Source: Burkholderia glumae LMG 2196 = ATCC 33617
GTDB lineage: Bacteria > Pseudomonadota > Gammaproteobacteria > Burkholderiales > Burkholderiaceae
Direction of reading: 5' to 3'
Assembly (NCBI RefSeq): GCF_000960995.1
Contig: NZ_CP009434.1
Location: 2,356,001 to 2,420,000 of the forward strand
Length of the DNA stretch: 64,000 nt
The position numbers and the translations under genes were made by a program. The notes under the pieces are model-generated. The model had not been told where the DNA came from, ran no database searches, and saw only the letters and a program-made list of their open reading frames with translations. Positions 9,700 to 17,972 of this stretch are shown one piece after another. The stretch's first letter is position 1. Each line of letters begins with the position of its first letter.

Positions 9700-9888
9700 T
9701 TATTTGTAAATAAATTCAAATAATGCAGCAACGCCCATCATGACAAACCTCAAAACCATACAGAGAGCCGCAGGTATTGCCAGCACCAGCAACGAGGCAG
9801 CTATCACCTTCAATATGACGAGCACGGTCACGGATTCCTCCAAAACACACCCTATCGGCAGATTACTTGAAAACTTGATGGTTGCCAT
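9700..9888 (-). CDS. Small hydrophobic membrane protein, hypothetical
   Basis: A 62-residue frame starting MATIKFSSNLPIGC with a single long hydrophobic stretch (VTVLVILKVIAASLLVLAI) followed by a second (LRFVMMGVAALFEF), i.e. one or two transmembrane helices. It lies in AT-richer DNA next to a broken vgrG module and ends about 490 nt before it on the opposite strand. No clear Shine-Dalgarno sequence precedes the ATG, so it may be spurious; a frame open upstream to 10143 looks non-coding. An immunity-like role near T6SS cargo is only a positional idea. Confidence 0.35.
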   Translation of the reverse strand: MATIKFSSNLPIGCVLEESVTVLVILKVIAASLLVLAIPAALCMVLRFVMMGVAALFEFIYK

Positions 9889-10188
9889 CCGGCTTCGATT
9901 AGACGAATGCGAGAGGAAGGCAACCGATGACGCCTCCGCGCCGTCCCGGCGCTTCGCTTGGCCCCGGGCCGCGGGCCGCGCACCGGCCGACGGCCGAAGA
10001 CGTCTGCTTCCTCGGCGCCACGATGATTTGATAACATACTTCGCTGATCGGACCGCCTGAATTTTGCTTTGAGAGGAGCGCCGGTGAGCCGATTCGAGGC
10101 CTTGGCCGCCGTCACGGCGGCTAGCGCCCACTGCAAATAACATCCGGGCCGGCTTGCTGCGGGGCGACCTGTTGCCGGTCCGAACAAG

Positions 10189-10685
10189 ATGCGGAGTTCC
10201 CTCGTGGCCAGTCAGGCTTTAGAACAATTGCTGGGCGCCCGGCATACCCAATATCAGCGGCTCGTCAAACTGGATACCCCGATCGGGCAAGACGCCCTCG
10301 CGCGGGCAAGTCCTTGCTCGCCAGCGTGCTCGATAAGGTCAGCGTGTTCGCGCAGAATCTCGGCATCAAGATTTTCGCGGCGAAGGGGCCGGTGGACATC
10401 CAGGCGCAGGGTGGCCCGCTTTCGGTGGTGGGCCTGGAGGACGTGAAGATCGAGAGCGCAAACGGCCGCTTGGTGCTGACCGCGGCGAACGAAGTCTGGA
10501 TCGGCGCCGGCGGCTCGTATATCAGCATCAAGGGCGGCGTCATCGAGAACGTGACGACCGGCCAGATCCTGGAAAAATGCGCCACCTGGGACAAGCCGGG
10601 CAGCGCGAGCGGGACGATCCGCGACAAGCTGCAGGCCACGCCGATCGCCGGCGACGGTGGGCGCGGCACGCCGTTCTCGGGCTGA
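10189..10685 (+). pseudogene. vgrG remnant with large internal deletion
   Basis: The first about 38 codons read QALEQLLGARHTQYQRLVKL, the VgrG N-terminus. At about 10305-10316 the frame is lost and the sequence continues, shifted, as GKSLLASVLDKVSVFAQN and KIFAAKGPVDIQAQ, the DUF2345 C-terminal region of VgrG. The intact VgrG in this window (38652-41330) has the corresponding GKSLVASVAEKISLFVQN about 680 residues after its own N-terminus, so roughly 2 kb are missing. The remnant could not form a T6SS spike. The C-terminal piece keeps an open frame of 123 residues (10314-10685). Confidence 0.85.
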
Positions 10686-10737
10686 ACGTACCGCGCCGCC
10701 CCTCACGATAAGAAATGACCGAGAGATTCCGAGCACC

Positions 10738-12041
10738 ATGAGCCAGCACCCTTCATCCGGGACCCATACGCCGCCCGCCAAACCGGCGACATCGCCCGCC
10801 ACATCGAGCGCTGCGGCGCCTCAACCGTACAAGCCGCTCGCCTGGGCATTTCCTTTCACTCCCGCCGACAAGAGCGACGGGAGCGACCCGATGACTTACA
10901 TGAAGGCGTTGGCCGCGGCGGAGGACGGCTTCTATCCGCTGGGCGCGAACGGCATGTGGCACGGCGGCATCCATTTCGACCAGAGCACCGCTACACGCCT
11001 CAAACAAGGCGAGGGAGTCCGCGCGATCGCCGACGGCGAGGTGGTCGCGTACCGGTTGGACAGCAAATATCCGGAGCAGGACTACCAGGATGGCCGCCAT
11101 GCCCTGTACTCCACGAGCTTCGTGCTGGTTCGGCATCGGCTGCAACTGCCGCCGCCCCCGCCGAAGCCCGATGCCAACAATCAGAAAGCTGGCCAGCCGG
11201 CTGCGCCGTCCGCCTCCGCCGCGCCAGCGACCGCCAGTACCGCTTCTGCAGCCTCGGCTCCCGCTGCTGCGCCGGCATCGAGTCAGCCGCGACCGGGCGA
11301 GACGCTGACCTTCTTCAGCCTCTACATGCATCTGATGGACTGGAACAGCTACCAGTCCGCAGCCGCAGCGGCCAAAGCTGCACCGACCGACGCCGCCAGG
11401 GTGAACATGGCGCCCATGCCGTATTGGGAGGGGGAGCGGTTCTACCGGGTCGGCGACAAGGCGAACGACTCGCAAGACGTTCCCAAGCCGAAAGCGCCGG
11501 CGTCACCGCCGCGCGACCTGCTTGGCGAATTTATCCAAAGCGATTTCAAGGTCATCCCGAAGCCTGATGACCCCGTTGACGATACGGCGCATTTGCCGCT
11601 CCCGATCAAAGGTATCCGAATTCGCGAGACGCCAAACGGCAAGATCATTGGAATCCTGCCGAAAGGATCCGAACTGACGGTGTCGGACACCGACGAGGCC
11701 GCCAAGGCGAAGCCGGGGTGGGCCAAGATCAAGACCATCAAGTCGGGGACGCCGGCGGCTGCGGTGGTGGGCGGCACCCCTTCGCCGCACGCGCCTTACG
11801 GGTACGTCTATGCCAAGGAGTTGGACGCGGTCGTGAACCCGCAGCCCCTGGATACGGTCGTCGTGCTGAAGCGGCCTTATCCCGTCAAGGCGGGCGATGT
11901 GGTCGGCCAGTTGGGCCATTACCTGCGCTATACCGAAGCTAAGCTGCTGCCGGCCAAGCCAACCCGGCCGTTGCTGCACCTGGAGGTGTTCGCCGGCCCC
12001 GACCTCGAGGCATTCATTCAGAAAAGTCGAGCGCGTGCTAA
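10738..12041 (+). pseudogene. T6SS cargo protein with M23-like and SH3-like domains, 3' end cut by an IS
   Basis: About 434 residues remain, starting MSQHPSSGTHTPP, 52 nt after the vgrG remnant. A LytM/M23-like region contains HGGIHFD (H-x3-D metal motif) and, far downstream, LLHLEVF where family members usually have H-x-H; one histidine is therefore missing. Between them lie a Pro/Ala-rich linker (about 140-185) and an SH3-like segment (IRIRETPNGKIIGILPKGSE). Genes of this type next to vgrG encode peptidoglycan-active T6SS effectors, usually with a further C-terminal domain. Here the IS at 12042 replaces the 3' end; the frame reads a few codons into the IS. The rest of the gene is not found beyond the IS pair, so it was probably lost. 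Confidence 0.7.
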
Positions 12042-12955
12042 GAGGCCAGTTCAAAAACCCTGCTCAGCTCGTCTGAAGATGTTCCAACAGATGATCGAGC
12101 AGCCAAGTTTGAGGAATGCTTCGTGAATGTAGGCACTTCGCTCGAAGCGAGTGCGTAGGCGCCGGAAATTGTGGAGCCAGGAATGCGTACGTTCGACTAC
12201 CCAACGATACTTGCCCAGACCACGGCCATGCTCGGTCCGGCGCTTGGCGATCACGGGCTTGATACCGCGTTCGCGCAACGCGCGACGATGTCGGGTGGAA
12301 TCGTAGCCGCGATCGGCGTAGACGACGCCGGGCTTCTGAAGCGGTCGGCCACGAACGCCGCGAATGGGTGGAATCGCATCAACGAGCGGCAGCAACTGCG
12401 TGACGTCGTTGGTGTTCGCGCCAGTCAGGATCGCAACGAGAGGAACGCCGTTGGCGTCTACGAGGACGTGGTGCTTGGAACCGGGTCGCGCGCGATCGGT
12501 GGGGTTCGGGCCAGTTTTTCGCCCGCCCCAACGGCGCGCACGGACGACGAATCGACCGCAGCGTATGACAGATCGATTTGGCCGGCCGCACGCAACTTGT
12601 CGAGTAGCAACTCGTGCAGTTGGTCCCATACACCAGCCTTTTGCCAGTCGCTCAATCGCCGCCAGCATGTGGCGCCCGAGCCAAAGCCCAGACGAGTCGG
12701 CAAGTGGTTCCAACGAATTCCCGTTTTGAACACGAACAGGATGCCGTTGAGAGCCGCACGGTCGGACACGCGCGGGCGACCAGGATCGCTCTTCGCTCGA
12801 AGCTTCGCAGGTGGCAGCAATGGTTCGATCAGTATCCACAGTTCGTCGTCAATGATTGGCGCTTCCATCCTTGGACTTCCGTTGTTCTGATGCCCAAGGT
12901 TAACAGCTTGCCGAGGAAGTAAACAGCCCCTCTCGGGAGTTTTTGAACTGGCCTC
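12042..12955 (-). mobile_element. IS5-family element A, copy 1 (914 bp)
   Basis: Terminal inverted repeats GAGGCCAGTTCAAAAA bound the element, with target duplication TAA at 12039-12041 and 12956-12958. The transposase is on the minus strand in two overlapping frames (IS427-like organisation). A second copy lies at 57957-58870 in opposite orientation; from comparison by eye about three bases differ. The right-hand TAA is also the left duplication of the next element. Confidence 0.93.
12051..12868 (-). CDS. IS5-family transposase (element A copy 1), orfA/orfB with -1 frameshift
   Basis: OrfA (12458-12868, 136 residues, start MEAPIIDDELW) carries the DUF4096-like N-terminal domain. OrfB continues in the -1 frame from GRKTGPNPTDRARPGSKHH to the end and contains the rest of the DDE domain (NTNDV, YADRGYDS, RWVVERTHSW). 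A run of five A on the coding strand (12515-12519) inside CGAAAAAC is the likely slippery site. Both frames are intact, so an active fused transposase is plausible. Confidence 0.9.
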
Positions 12956-12958
12956 TAA

Positions 12959-13823
12959 GAGCCGCTAACACAACCTGGACATGATGCAGCATACGTCGTA
13001 TCGTCCGCTGCATGGCAAGACGCAAAATCAGCAACGAGTTGTGGGTGGCGCTGGAACCTCTGATTCCGGAGTTCTCGCCATCACCCAAAGGCGGACGCCG
13101 GCGCACGGTCGATGATCGAGCTGCGCTCAACGGCATCCTGTATGTGCTGCAAACCGGTATCCCGTGGGAGGACCTCCCACAAGAGCTGGGCTTCGGCAGC
13201 GGCATGACGTGCTGGCGACGTCTACGAGATTGGCAAGCAGCCGGCGTATGGCAGCGACTGCATCTGGCGATGCTGCGTCGGTTGCGTGAACACGACCAGA
13301 TCGATTGGGAGCGCGCGAGCCTCGATGGAGCCAGCGTCTCCAGCCCCCGGGGGGGCAGGAAACCGGCCCCAACCCGACGGACCGAGGCAAGCTCGGATCG
13401 AAACGACACATCGTCGTAGATGCACGCGGCATCCCGCTGGCTATCACGATTACGGGAGCCAACCGGCACGATTCGATGGCATTCGAACCCACGCTTGATG
13501 CCATTCCTGCGGTACCGGGCCTGAACGGCCAGCCGCGCAAGCGTCCGAGCAAACTGCACGCTGACAAAGGGTATGACTTCGCGCGTTGCCGGCGTTATCT
13601 GAGACAGCGCGGCATCAAGACCCGTATCGCCCGCCGCGGTATCGAAAGCAGCGAACGGCTGGGGCGACATCGTTGGGTCGTCGAGCGCACGCACGCTTGG
13701 TTCGCCGGATTTGGAAAGCTCCGGATTCGCTTCGAGCGCCGTCTCGATATTCATGCTGCTTTGCTCTTCCTGGCTGCCGCCGTTATCTGCTCGAGATTCG
13801 TGGATGACTTGTGTTAGCGACTC
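12959..13823 (+). mobile_element. IS5-family element B, copy 1 (865 bp)
   Basis: Ends are GAGCCGCTAACACAA on the left and the complement of GAGTCGCTAACACAA on the right. TAA duplications lie at 12956-12958 and 13824-13826. The left TAA is shared with element A, so the two elements abut with three bases between them. An inverted second copy is at 22780-23644, differing at only a couple of end positions seen by eye. Confidence 0.93.
13012..13817 (+). CDS. IS5-family transposase (element B copy 1), orfA/orfB with -1 frameshift
   Basis: OrfA spans 13012-13419 (135 residues, MARRKISNELW) and orfB continues in the -1 frame to 13817 (TGPNPTDRGKLGSKRH, HADKGYDFARC, RWVVERTHAWF). The overlap contains five C followed by seven G (13344-13355), a good homopolymer slippage site. 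Both frames are undamaged. Confidence 0.9.
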
Positions 13824-13869
13824 TAACTGCAACGGCCATACGAAACATCTCATTGAGCCAATCCCACTG

Positions 13870-14667
13870 TCAGCCCACGAAATGGGGGGGCTTACGATTT
13901 GTCATCAGCATATATCCGTTACTGTCCTCCTTCCAATTGGTTGCATCATTTGCATTCAGGACCATAGGTTCGCACGTGATATCTGAGTCTGAATCTGAAT
14001 CTGAGGCTTGACTCATCACGAACCCCATCTTTTGGTAGGCTGCTGCTGCTGCGTCCATCACTTCCAGATGTAATTCCGCTTTGCCCGTCAGATTCTTCGC
14101 TAGATTCACGGCTTGTTCCATCAGCGCTGATCCAACGCCTTTCGAATTCGGGTGGGTCACCATTGCCAGGACCTTGGCCGGTTCACCCTTTTCTAACACC
14201 AAAACGCCTGATGATCGTCCACGCAGACGATGGGCGATCACGTCGTACTTGTCTTTTGAGAAGCCCACATTCAAGGAGTCGAGCATCTCCATGGTGCTGG
14301 CGACGCGGTCCTCGTCAGTAGACCCGCAGTGCTCAACATCATGTTTGAGGCTGGCCGTGAACTGCGGAAGCTGGTTCTCTGTAAGGACAACTATTTCGTC
14401 CTGGTGCAACCCTGCATTGCTCTGTTCCGCAAACGGCGGTATGTCGACCGTTGGCGACCTGGACGGGCCATCACTGCCCTGTCTGGAAATCTTCGCCGGC
14501 CGACCCTGCTCGTTCGATGACGGACCGGTGCGCTTGGCGCGTCTGGGCGGAAGACCGGCAAATTGCTCGGTAGGGCTAGCCGTGGAAGCAGATGCCACAG
14601 TACGGCGCGAAACGGGACCGTCATCAGCACTAGGCTGTAGGCTTGGATTGACTGAATTTATTTTCAT
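13870..14667 (-). CDS. Candidate type III secretion effector with GNAT acetyltransferase fold
   Basis: A 265-residue protein. Residues 1-90 are Ser/Pro/Arg-rich and probably disordered (MKINSVNPSLQPSADDG, AGLPPRRAK at 37-45), the composition typical of type III secretion leaders, with no Sec signal. Residues about 128-220 look like a GNAT domain, with an acetyl-CoA-loop-like HPNSKGVGSALMEQAV and a following GFV strand. A perfect TTCG-N16-TTCG box lies upstream, which in Ralstonia and Burkholderia marks HrpB-activated genes. The gene is clearly lower in GC than the surroundings and sits just beyond element B. It also has a short SDSDSDSD tract from a hexamer repeat. No Shine-Dalgarno sequence is visible before the ATG. 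Confidence 0.65.
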   Translation of the reverse strand: MKINSVNPSLQPSADDGPVSRRTVASASTASPTEQFAGLPPRRAKRTGPSSNEQGRPAKISRQGSDGPSRSPTVDIPPFAEQSNAGLHQDEIVVLTENQLPQFTASLKHDVEHCGSTDEDRVASTMEMLDSLNVGFSKDKYDVIAHRLRGRSSGVLVLEKGEPAKVLAMVTHPNSKGVGSALMEQAVNLAKNLTGKAELHLEVMDAAAAAYQKMGFVMSQASDSDSDSDITCEPMVLNANDATNWKEDSNGYMLMTNRKPPHFVG

Positions 14668-14673
14668 CTTGCC

Positions 14674-14735
14674 AGGTTAAGCGCTTTTTTGGTGATGGCC
14701 ACGGTGAAAGGCGAAAAGGTATCCACGTATACGAA
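14674..14735 (-). promoter_or_regulatory. hrpII/PIP-type box with a -10-like hexamer
   Basis: On the minus strand TTCG occurs at 14735-14732 and again at 14715-14712 with exactly 16 nt between. After a further 32 nt comes TAACCT (14679-14674), matching the YANNNT -10 element described at 30-32 nt from hrpII boxes. The -10 lies only 6 nt before the ATG at 14667, so the transcript would be leaderless or nearly so, or the true start codon is further in. One such 8-base match is expected by chance every about 65 kb per strand; its position is what makes it notable. Confidence 0.65.
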
Positions 14736-14999
14736 ATCACCTCTGGACGCATCAGTCGCACCAACCTTGACACTGAGCGTAGCCCTTCGGTTTGCCCTGG
14801 CGACCTACCTTCACAGCCAAATAGCAACGCCGGAACTGCACGAGCAAGAAATCCGAAGACAAGAGCGGTCGCGCGTCACTACAAAACTGCCATTGCGACT
14901 CGGTAACTGACCGTGACGGGTCGGCAACCGCCGAACGTGGCGGGCGGCAGCCGGCCAGAAACAGTCACTCGACGTCACCGGCTGAATCGATGACAATCG

Positions 15000-15224
15000 A
15001 TGCAAGACGGCGTAGGAATCGTTTTGCACGCTACGCTCTCTATTTGGCGCCCGGGGGTCGGCGCGTTCTGCTACAACGCGCTGCACATTTACGGCTTCGG
15101 TGCGGTCGTGCTCGTGGTGGGCCCGTTCCTGCCGGTGCCGCTGCTCGCGCACTGTAGTGGGTTGTGGCTCGCACACGCGGGTTACATCGCGCGCCCCGAT
15201 ATCGGCTTAAGACTGTGCGGCTGA
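15000..15224 (+). pseudogene. DUF4260-like membrane protein, 5' truncated
   Basis: A 74-residue frame with GAFCYNALHIYGFGAVVLVVG and LLAHCSGLWLAHAGYIARPDIGL. This resembles the C-terminal two-thirds of DUF4260 membrane proteins (Y-N-x2-H-x-Y and W-L-A-H-x-G). An in-frame stop lies three codons upstream of the ATG and the usual first helix is missing, so the gene is probably truncated. Confidence 0.45.
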
Positions 15225-15419
15225 CATAATCATCCGAAGGTCAGCCGTAGCGGGTAACGTTCACGAAGACCGTACAGCGGCTGAAATGCAGTGCCGGAAC
15301 TGGCCTATTGCCGGGTTTTGAATTTTGGGCGATGCACGCAGCCAGCTTTTGAAGCTGTAGGATGAGAGGTCAGCCGACAGGCTGTAGTGGTTCACGATCA
15401 CGCAAGGGCTACTCGCAAC

Positions 15420-16442
15420 ATGAAGGGAACACACGAAGGGAAGGTCATTCTTACGGGCGATCGGACTACTGGGCCGCTGCATCTAGGTCACTATGTTGGC
15501 TCGCTCAAAACGCGAATTGCACTACAGGAATCGAACACTCAGTTTATTCTGCTGGCCGATCTGCAAGCGCTAACCGACAACGCGGAGCGCTATAAACGCG
15601 TGACGGATAACGTCATTGAGGTTGCGCTTGATTATCTGGCCGTGGGAATTGATCCGGAAAAAAGCACGATTTTTGTCCAATCGCAAGTTCCGGAATTGAC
15701 CGAAATCGCCAACCTGTTTCTCAATTTCGTGACGGTTTCACGGCTGGAACGCAATCCGACGATCAAGGAAGAAATCCGCCTGCGTGGGTTCGAACGTGAT
15801 ATTCCCGCGGGCTTCCTGACATACCCGGTCAGTCAGGCTGCTGACATCACGGCGTTCAAAGCGACGCTCGTACCTGTTGGTGACGACCAACTGCCGATGA
15901 TCGAGCAAACGAACGAACTGGTTCGACGTATCAACGGACTGCTGGGGCCATTGGATCGACCGGTGCTGACGGAGTGTGAAGCACTTATACCGAAAACTGG
16001 CAGACTCCCGGGCATCGACGGAAAAGCCAAAATGAGTAAGTCGCTAAACAATGCGCTCAACCTCGGCGCGTCGGCTGCAGACATCAAAACGGCCGTGAAG
16101 AAAATGTACACCGACCCGAACCATTTGAAAGTGAGCGACCCCGGAACGGTTGAGGGCAACGTCGTATTTGCTTATCTCGATGCCTTCGACCCGGATACGC
16201 AGGCGGTCGAAGAATTGAAGGCTGCGTATCGCCGGGGCGGTTTGGGCGATGGCATCGTCAAAGAAAGGCTCGAAAACATTCTGCACGAACTGCTGGCGCC
16301 TATTCGTGAGCGTCGCGAACACTATTCAAAAGACAAGGGCGAAGTACTTCGTACCCTGAAAGCCGGAACGGAAAAGGCGCGGACTGTTGCGGGGGCAACG
16401 GTCGCAGAGTTGAAACGCGCCCTTGGGTTGGTCTATTTTTGA
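15420..16442 (+). CDS. trpS: Tryptophanyl-tRNA synthetase
   Basis: A 340-residue class I synthetase, starting MKGTHEGKVILTGDRTTG. The HIGH-type motif is PLHLGHYVG (19-27) and the KMSKS loop is intact at 204-208. It charges tRNA-Trp. Burkholderia normally encode a longer housekeeping TrpRS of about 400 residues elsewhere, so this compact form, located among IS elements and truncated genes in lower-GC DNA, is likely an extra, acquired copy. Second TrpRS genes can give resistance to tryptophan-mimic antibiotics such as indolmycin or serve regulation; neither can be shown here. About 195 nt without a gene precede it; no clear attenuator was identified. Confidence 0.9.
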   Translation: MKGTHEGKVILTGDRTTGPLHLGHYVGSLKTRIALQESNTQFILLADLQALTDNAERYKRVTDNVIEVALDYLAVGIDPEKSTIFVQSQVPELTEIANLFLNFVTVSRLERNPTIKEEIRLRGFERDIPAGFLTYPVSQAADITAFKATLVPVGDDQLPMIEQTNELVRRINGLLGPLDRPVLTECEALIPKTGRLPGIDGKAKMSKSLNNALNLGASAADIKTAVKKMYTDPNHLKVSDPGTVEGNVVFAYLDAFDPDTQAVEELKAAYRRGGLGDGIVKERLENILHELLAPIRERREHYSKDKGEVLRTLKAGTEKARTVAGATVAELKRALGLVYF

Positions 16443-16553
16443 TGCGTTGACGGCATGCGCTGTCGTTCTGCGCACCCCATGCCCGCCAGCAATGATGCTC
16501 TCGGGCAAGCCGTCTGGACTTATCGATTTCTGGTTGTCCAGTCTCTTCGTCGA

Positions 16554-17039
16554 TTATCCTATTGCTTCAATCGGAAAGGCAATCGTACTTCCGGCGCCCG
16601 CGTTGGGAAATTTTAATGCCGCTCGCATTTCTACGACGTTGCGCTGTCTGACCGCAACGCTTCCAAGCTTCGATTCTGAGGTGCGCGACAGAACCAGCGT
16701 GTCACTCAGGCACGTGACTGATGACGGAATCCCCGGTGATTGGATTGTGATTTGATAAGTCACGATATCTTTCCCGCTCACATTTTCGAAATGGGCCGCA
16801 AGATCGGACGCGCAAAAATCGTCCATGACTGGCTTTACTTCGGAAAGGGAAAGTGCGCCATCCGACCGTAACGACGGCCTGTCAAACCAGCCGCACATGA
16901 CTATCCTGGCCTCTAGCGGGTCATTTGCTCCTTCAACCATCTGAACAGCATGCGGAATACGTCCGTCAAATATAACCATCTGATTGAAGTGTGGCGGAAC
17001 CTTGGTATAGATTCCGCCCGTTGTTATGCCTAGGTTGCG
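16554..17039 (-). pseudogene. 2-oxoglutarate/Fe(II) oxygenase C-terminal fragment
   Basis: The frame reads GGIYTKVPPHFNQMVIFDGR, then IPHAVQMVEG and ARIVMCGWFDRP. This matches the C-terminal half of the jelly-roll of 2OG-Fe(II) dioxygenases, with the distal metal-binding H in PHAV and the 2OG-binding Arg in ARIV. The first half with the HxD motif is absent; an in-frame stop lies at 17040-17042. Immediately outside it is a sequence resembling an IS5-type terminal repeat, suggesting that an IS-associated event removed the 5' part. About 120 further residues follow the fold to the stop. Confidence 0.5.
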
Positions 17040-17042
17040 TTA

Positions 17043-17576
17043 GCGACTTTTAGCACATCAAAATCGCGAGCAGCCATAAATAAATGAAATTTATTGTTAT
17101 TTTGATATCCGCTCGAACACGATAATCGCTTGTCAAACATAAAAGGTCGTGATAGATTTCCGCCCGCAAGAAATATTAAAAATTCCGAGGTGAGAGATGT
17201 CACGCGATCACGCGTCCTTTAAATCGTTCGCAGCACGACGGACGATGCCATTTATCGAGCATCCGCGGCACGATCTTCGCAACCAGGCGAATCGTTCGCC
17301 GCTCGCGTAGGCTCGCCCACCACGCGCCACGACGGCGCGCCCCCCGGCAGGGAAAAATCGGATCTGCCCGGCAGAATCACCGGCCACGAGTTTCACGTTC
17401 ATTTTCCGTCACGTTCAATCAGCCACTCCAGGGAGTAATCCGAGGCACGCGAAAAAACAAATCGACAGCAATTCGCAATCCCCCAAAAGCCATCCGCATC
17501 TTTCGCTTCCTGTCTCTCGTGACGGGATGGCGGCGCTCACCCCTGATCTGCACTCACAACTTCCCTGCGATTCGTC
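17043..17576. other. Upstream region of the SAM-centred operon
   Basis: Nothing coding is recognised. About 17040-17190 is AT-rich, suitable for a promoter. The junction at about 17015-17050 carries an IS5-end-like sequence. I found no TTCG-N16-TTCG pair and no obvious lux-box dyad. Confidence 0.4.
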
Positions 17577-17969
17577 ATGGACGACACCGGCTACCACTAT
17601 CTGATCGACGCACACGTCAAGCAACCGAATCTTCTGCGCGACGCCTCGCGGCTCAAGCACATCTTTTCGAACGCACTCGATGGCTTCAGCGTGCTCAATT
17701 TCGTCGACCACAAGTTCGGCGAGGGCGGCGGCGTGACCGGCCTGTTCCTGCTCGCCGAATCGCACTGCTCGTATCACACCTACCCGGAATCGGCGTACAT
17801 CGCGATCGACGTGTTCACCTGCGGACGCGAGCCCTCCGAGATCGTGCCCCGGCTGATCGACGCACTGGATTGCGAACATCACGTGATTCGCTATCAACGC
17901 CGCGGCACCTGCACCATTCCCTCGGCGCACTCCGCCATGCCGCAACCAGCGCAGTATGTGGAGGCCTGA
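17577..17969 (+). CDS. speD: S-adenosylmethionine decarboxylase proenzyme (class 1B, short prokaryotic type)
   Basis: A 130-residue protein. The self-cleavage site is intact: E61-S62 within LLAESHCSYHTYPE, with H67 and C82 in the positions of the catalytic His and Cys of the Thermotoga enzyme (S63, H68, C83). S62 would become the pyruvoyl cofactor. The product is decarboxylated SAM, normally an aminopropyl donor for spermidine synthase, yet no speE is adjacent. It is the first gene of a tight operon (next start 3 nt after its stop), implying that decarboxylated SAM, or a related reaction, feeds the downstream enzymes. Confidence 0.9.
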   Translation: MDDTGYHYLIDAHVKQPNLLRDASRLKHIFSNALDGFSVLNFVDHKFGEGGGVTGLFLLAESHCSYHTYPESAYIAIDVFTCGREPSEIVPRLIDALDCEHHVIRYQRRGTCTIPSAHSAMPQPAQYVEA

Positions 17970-17972
17970 GCC

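Noticed and set aside
17440..17520. TTCG pair upstream of speD as a possible hrpII box
   Set aside because: The spacing is 26 nt, not 16, so it does not fit the box.
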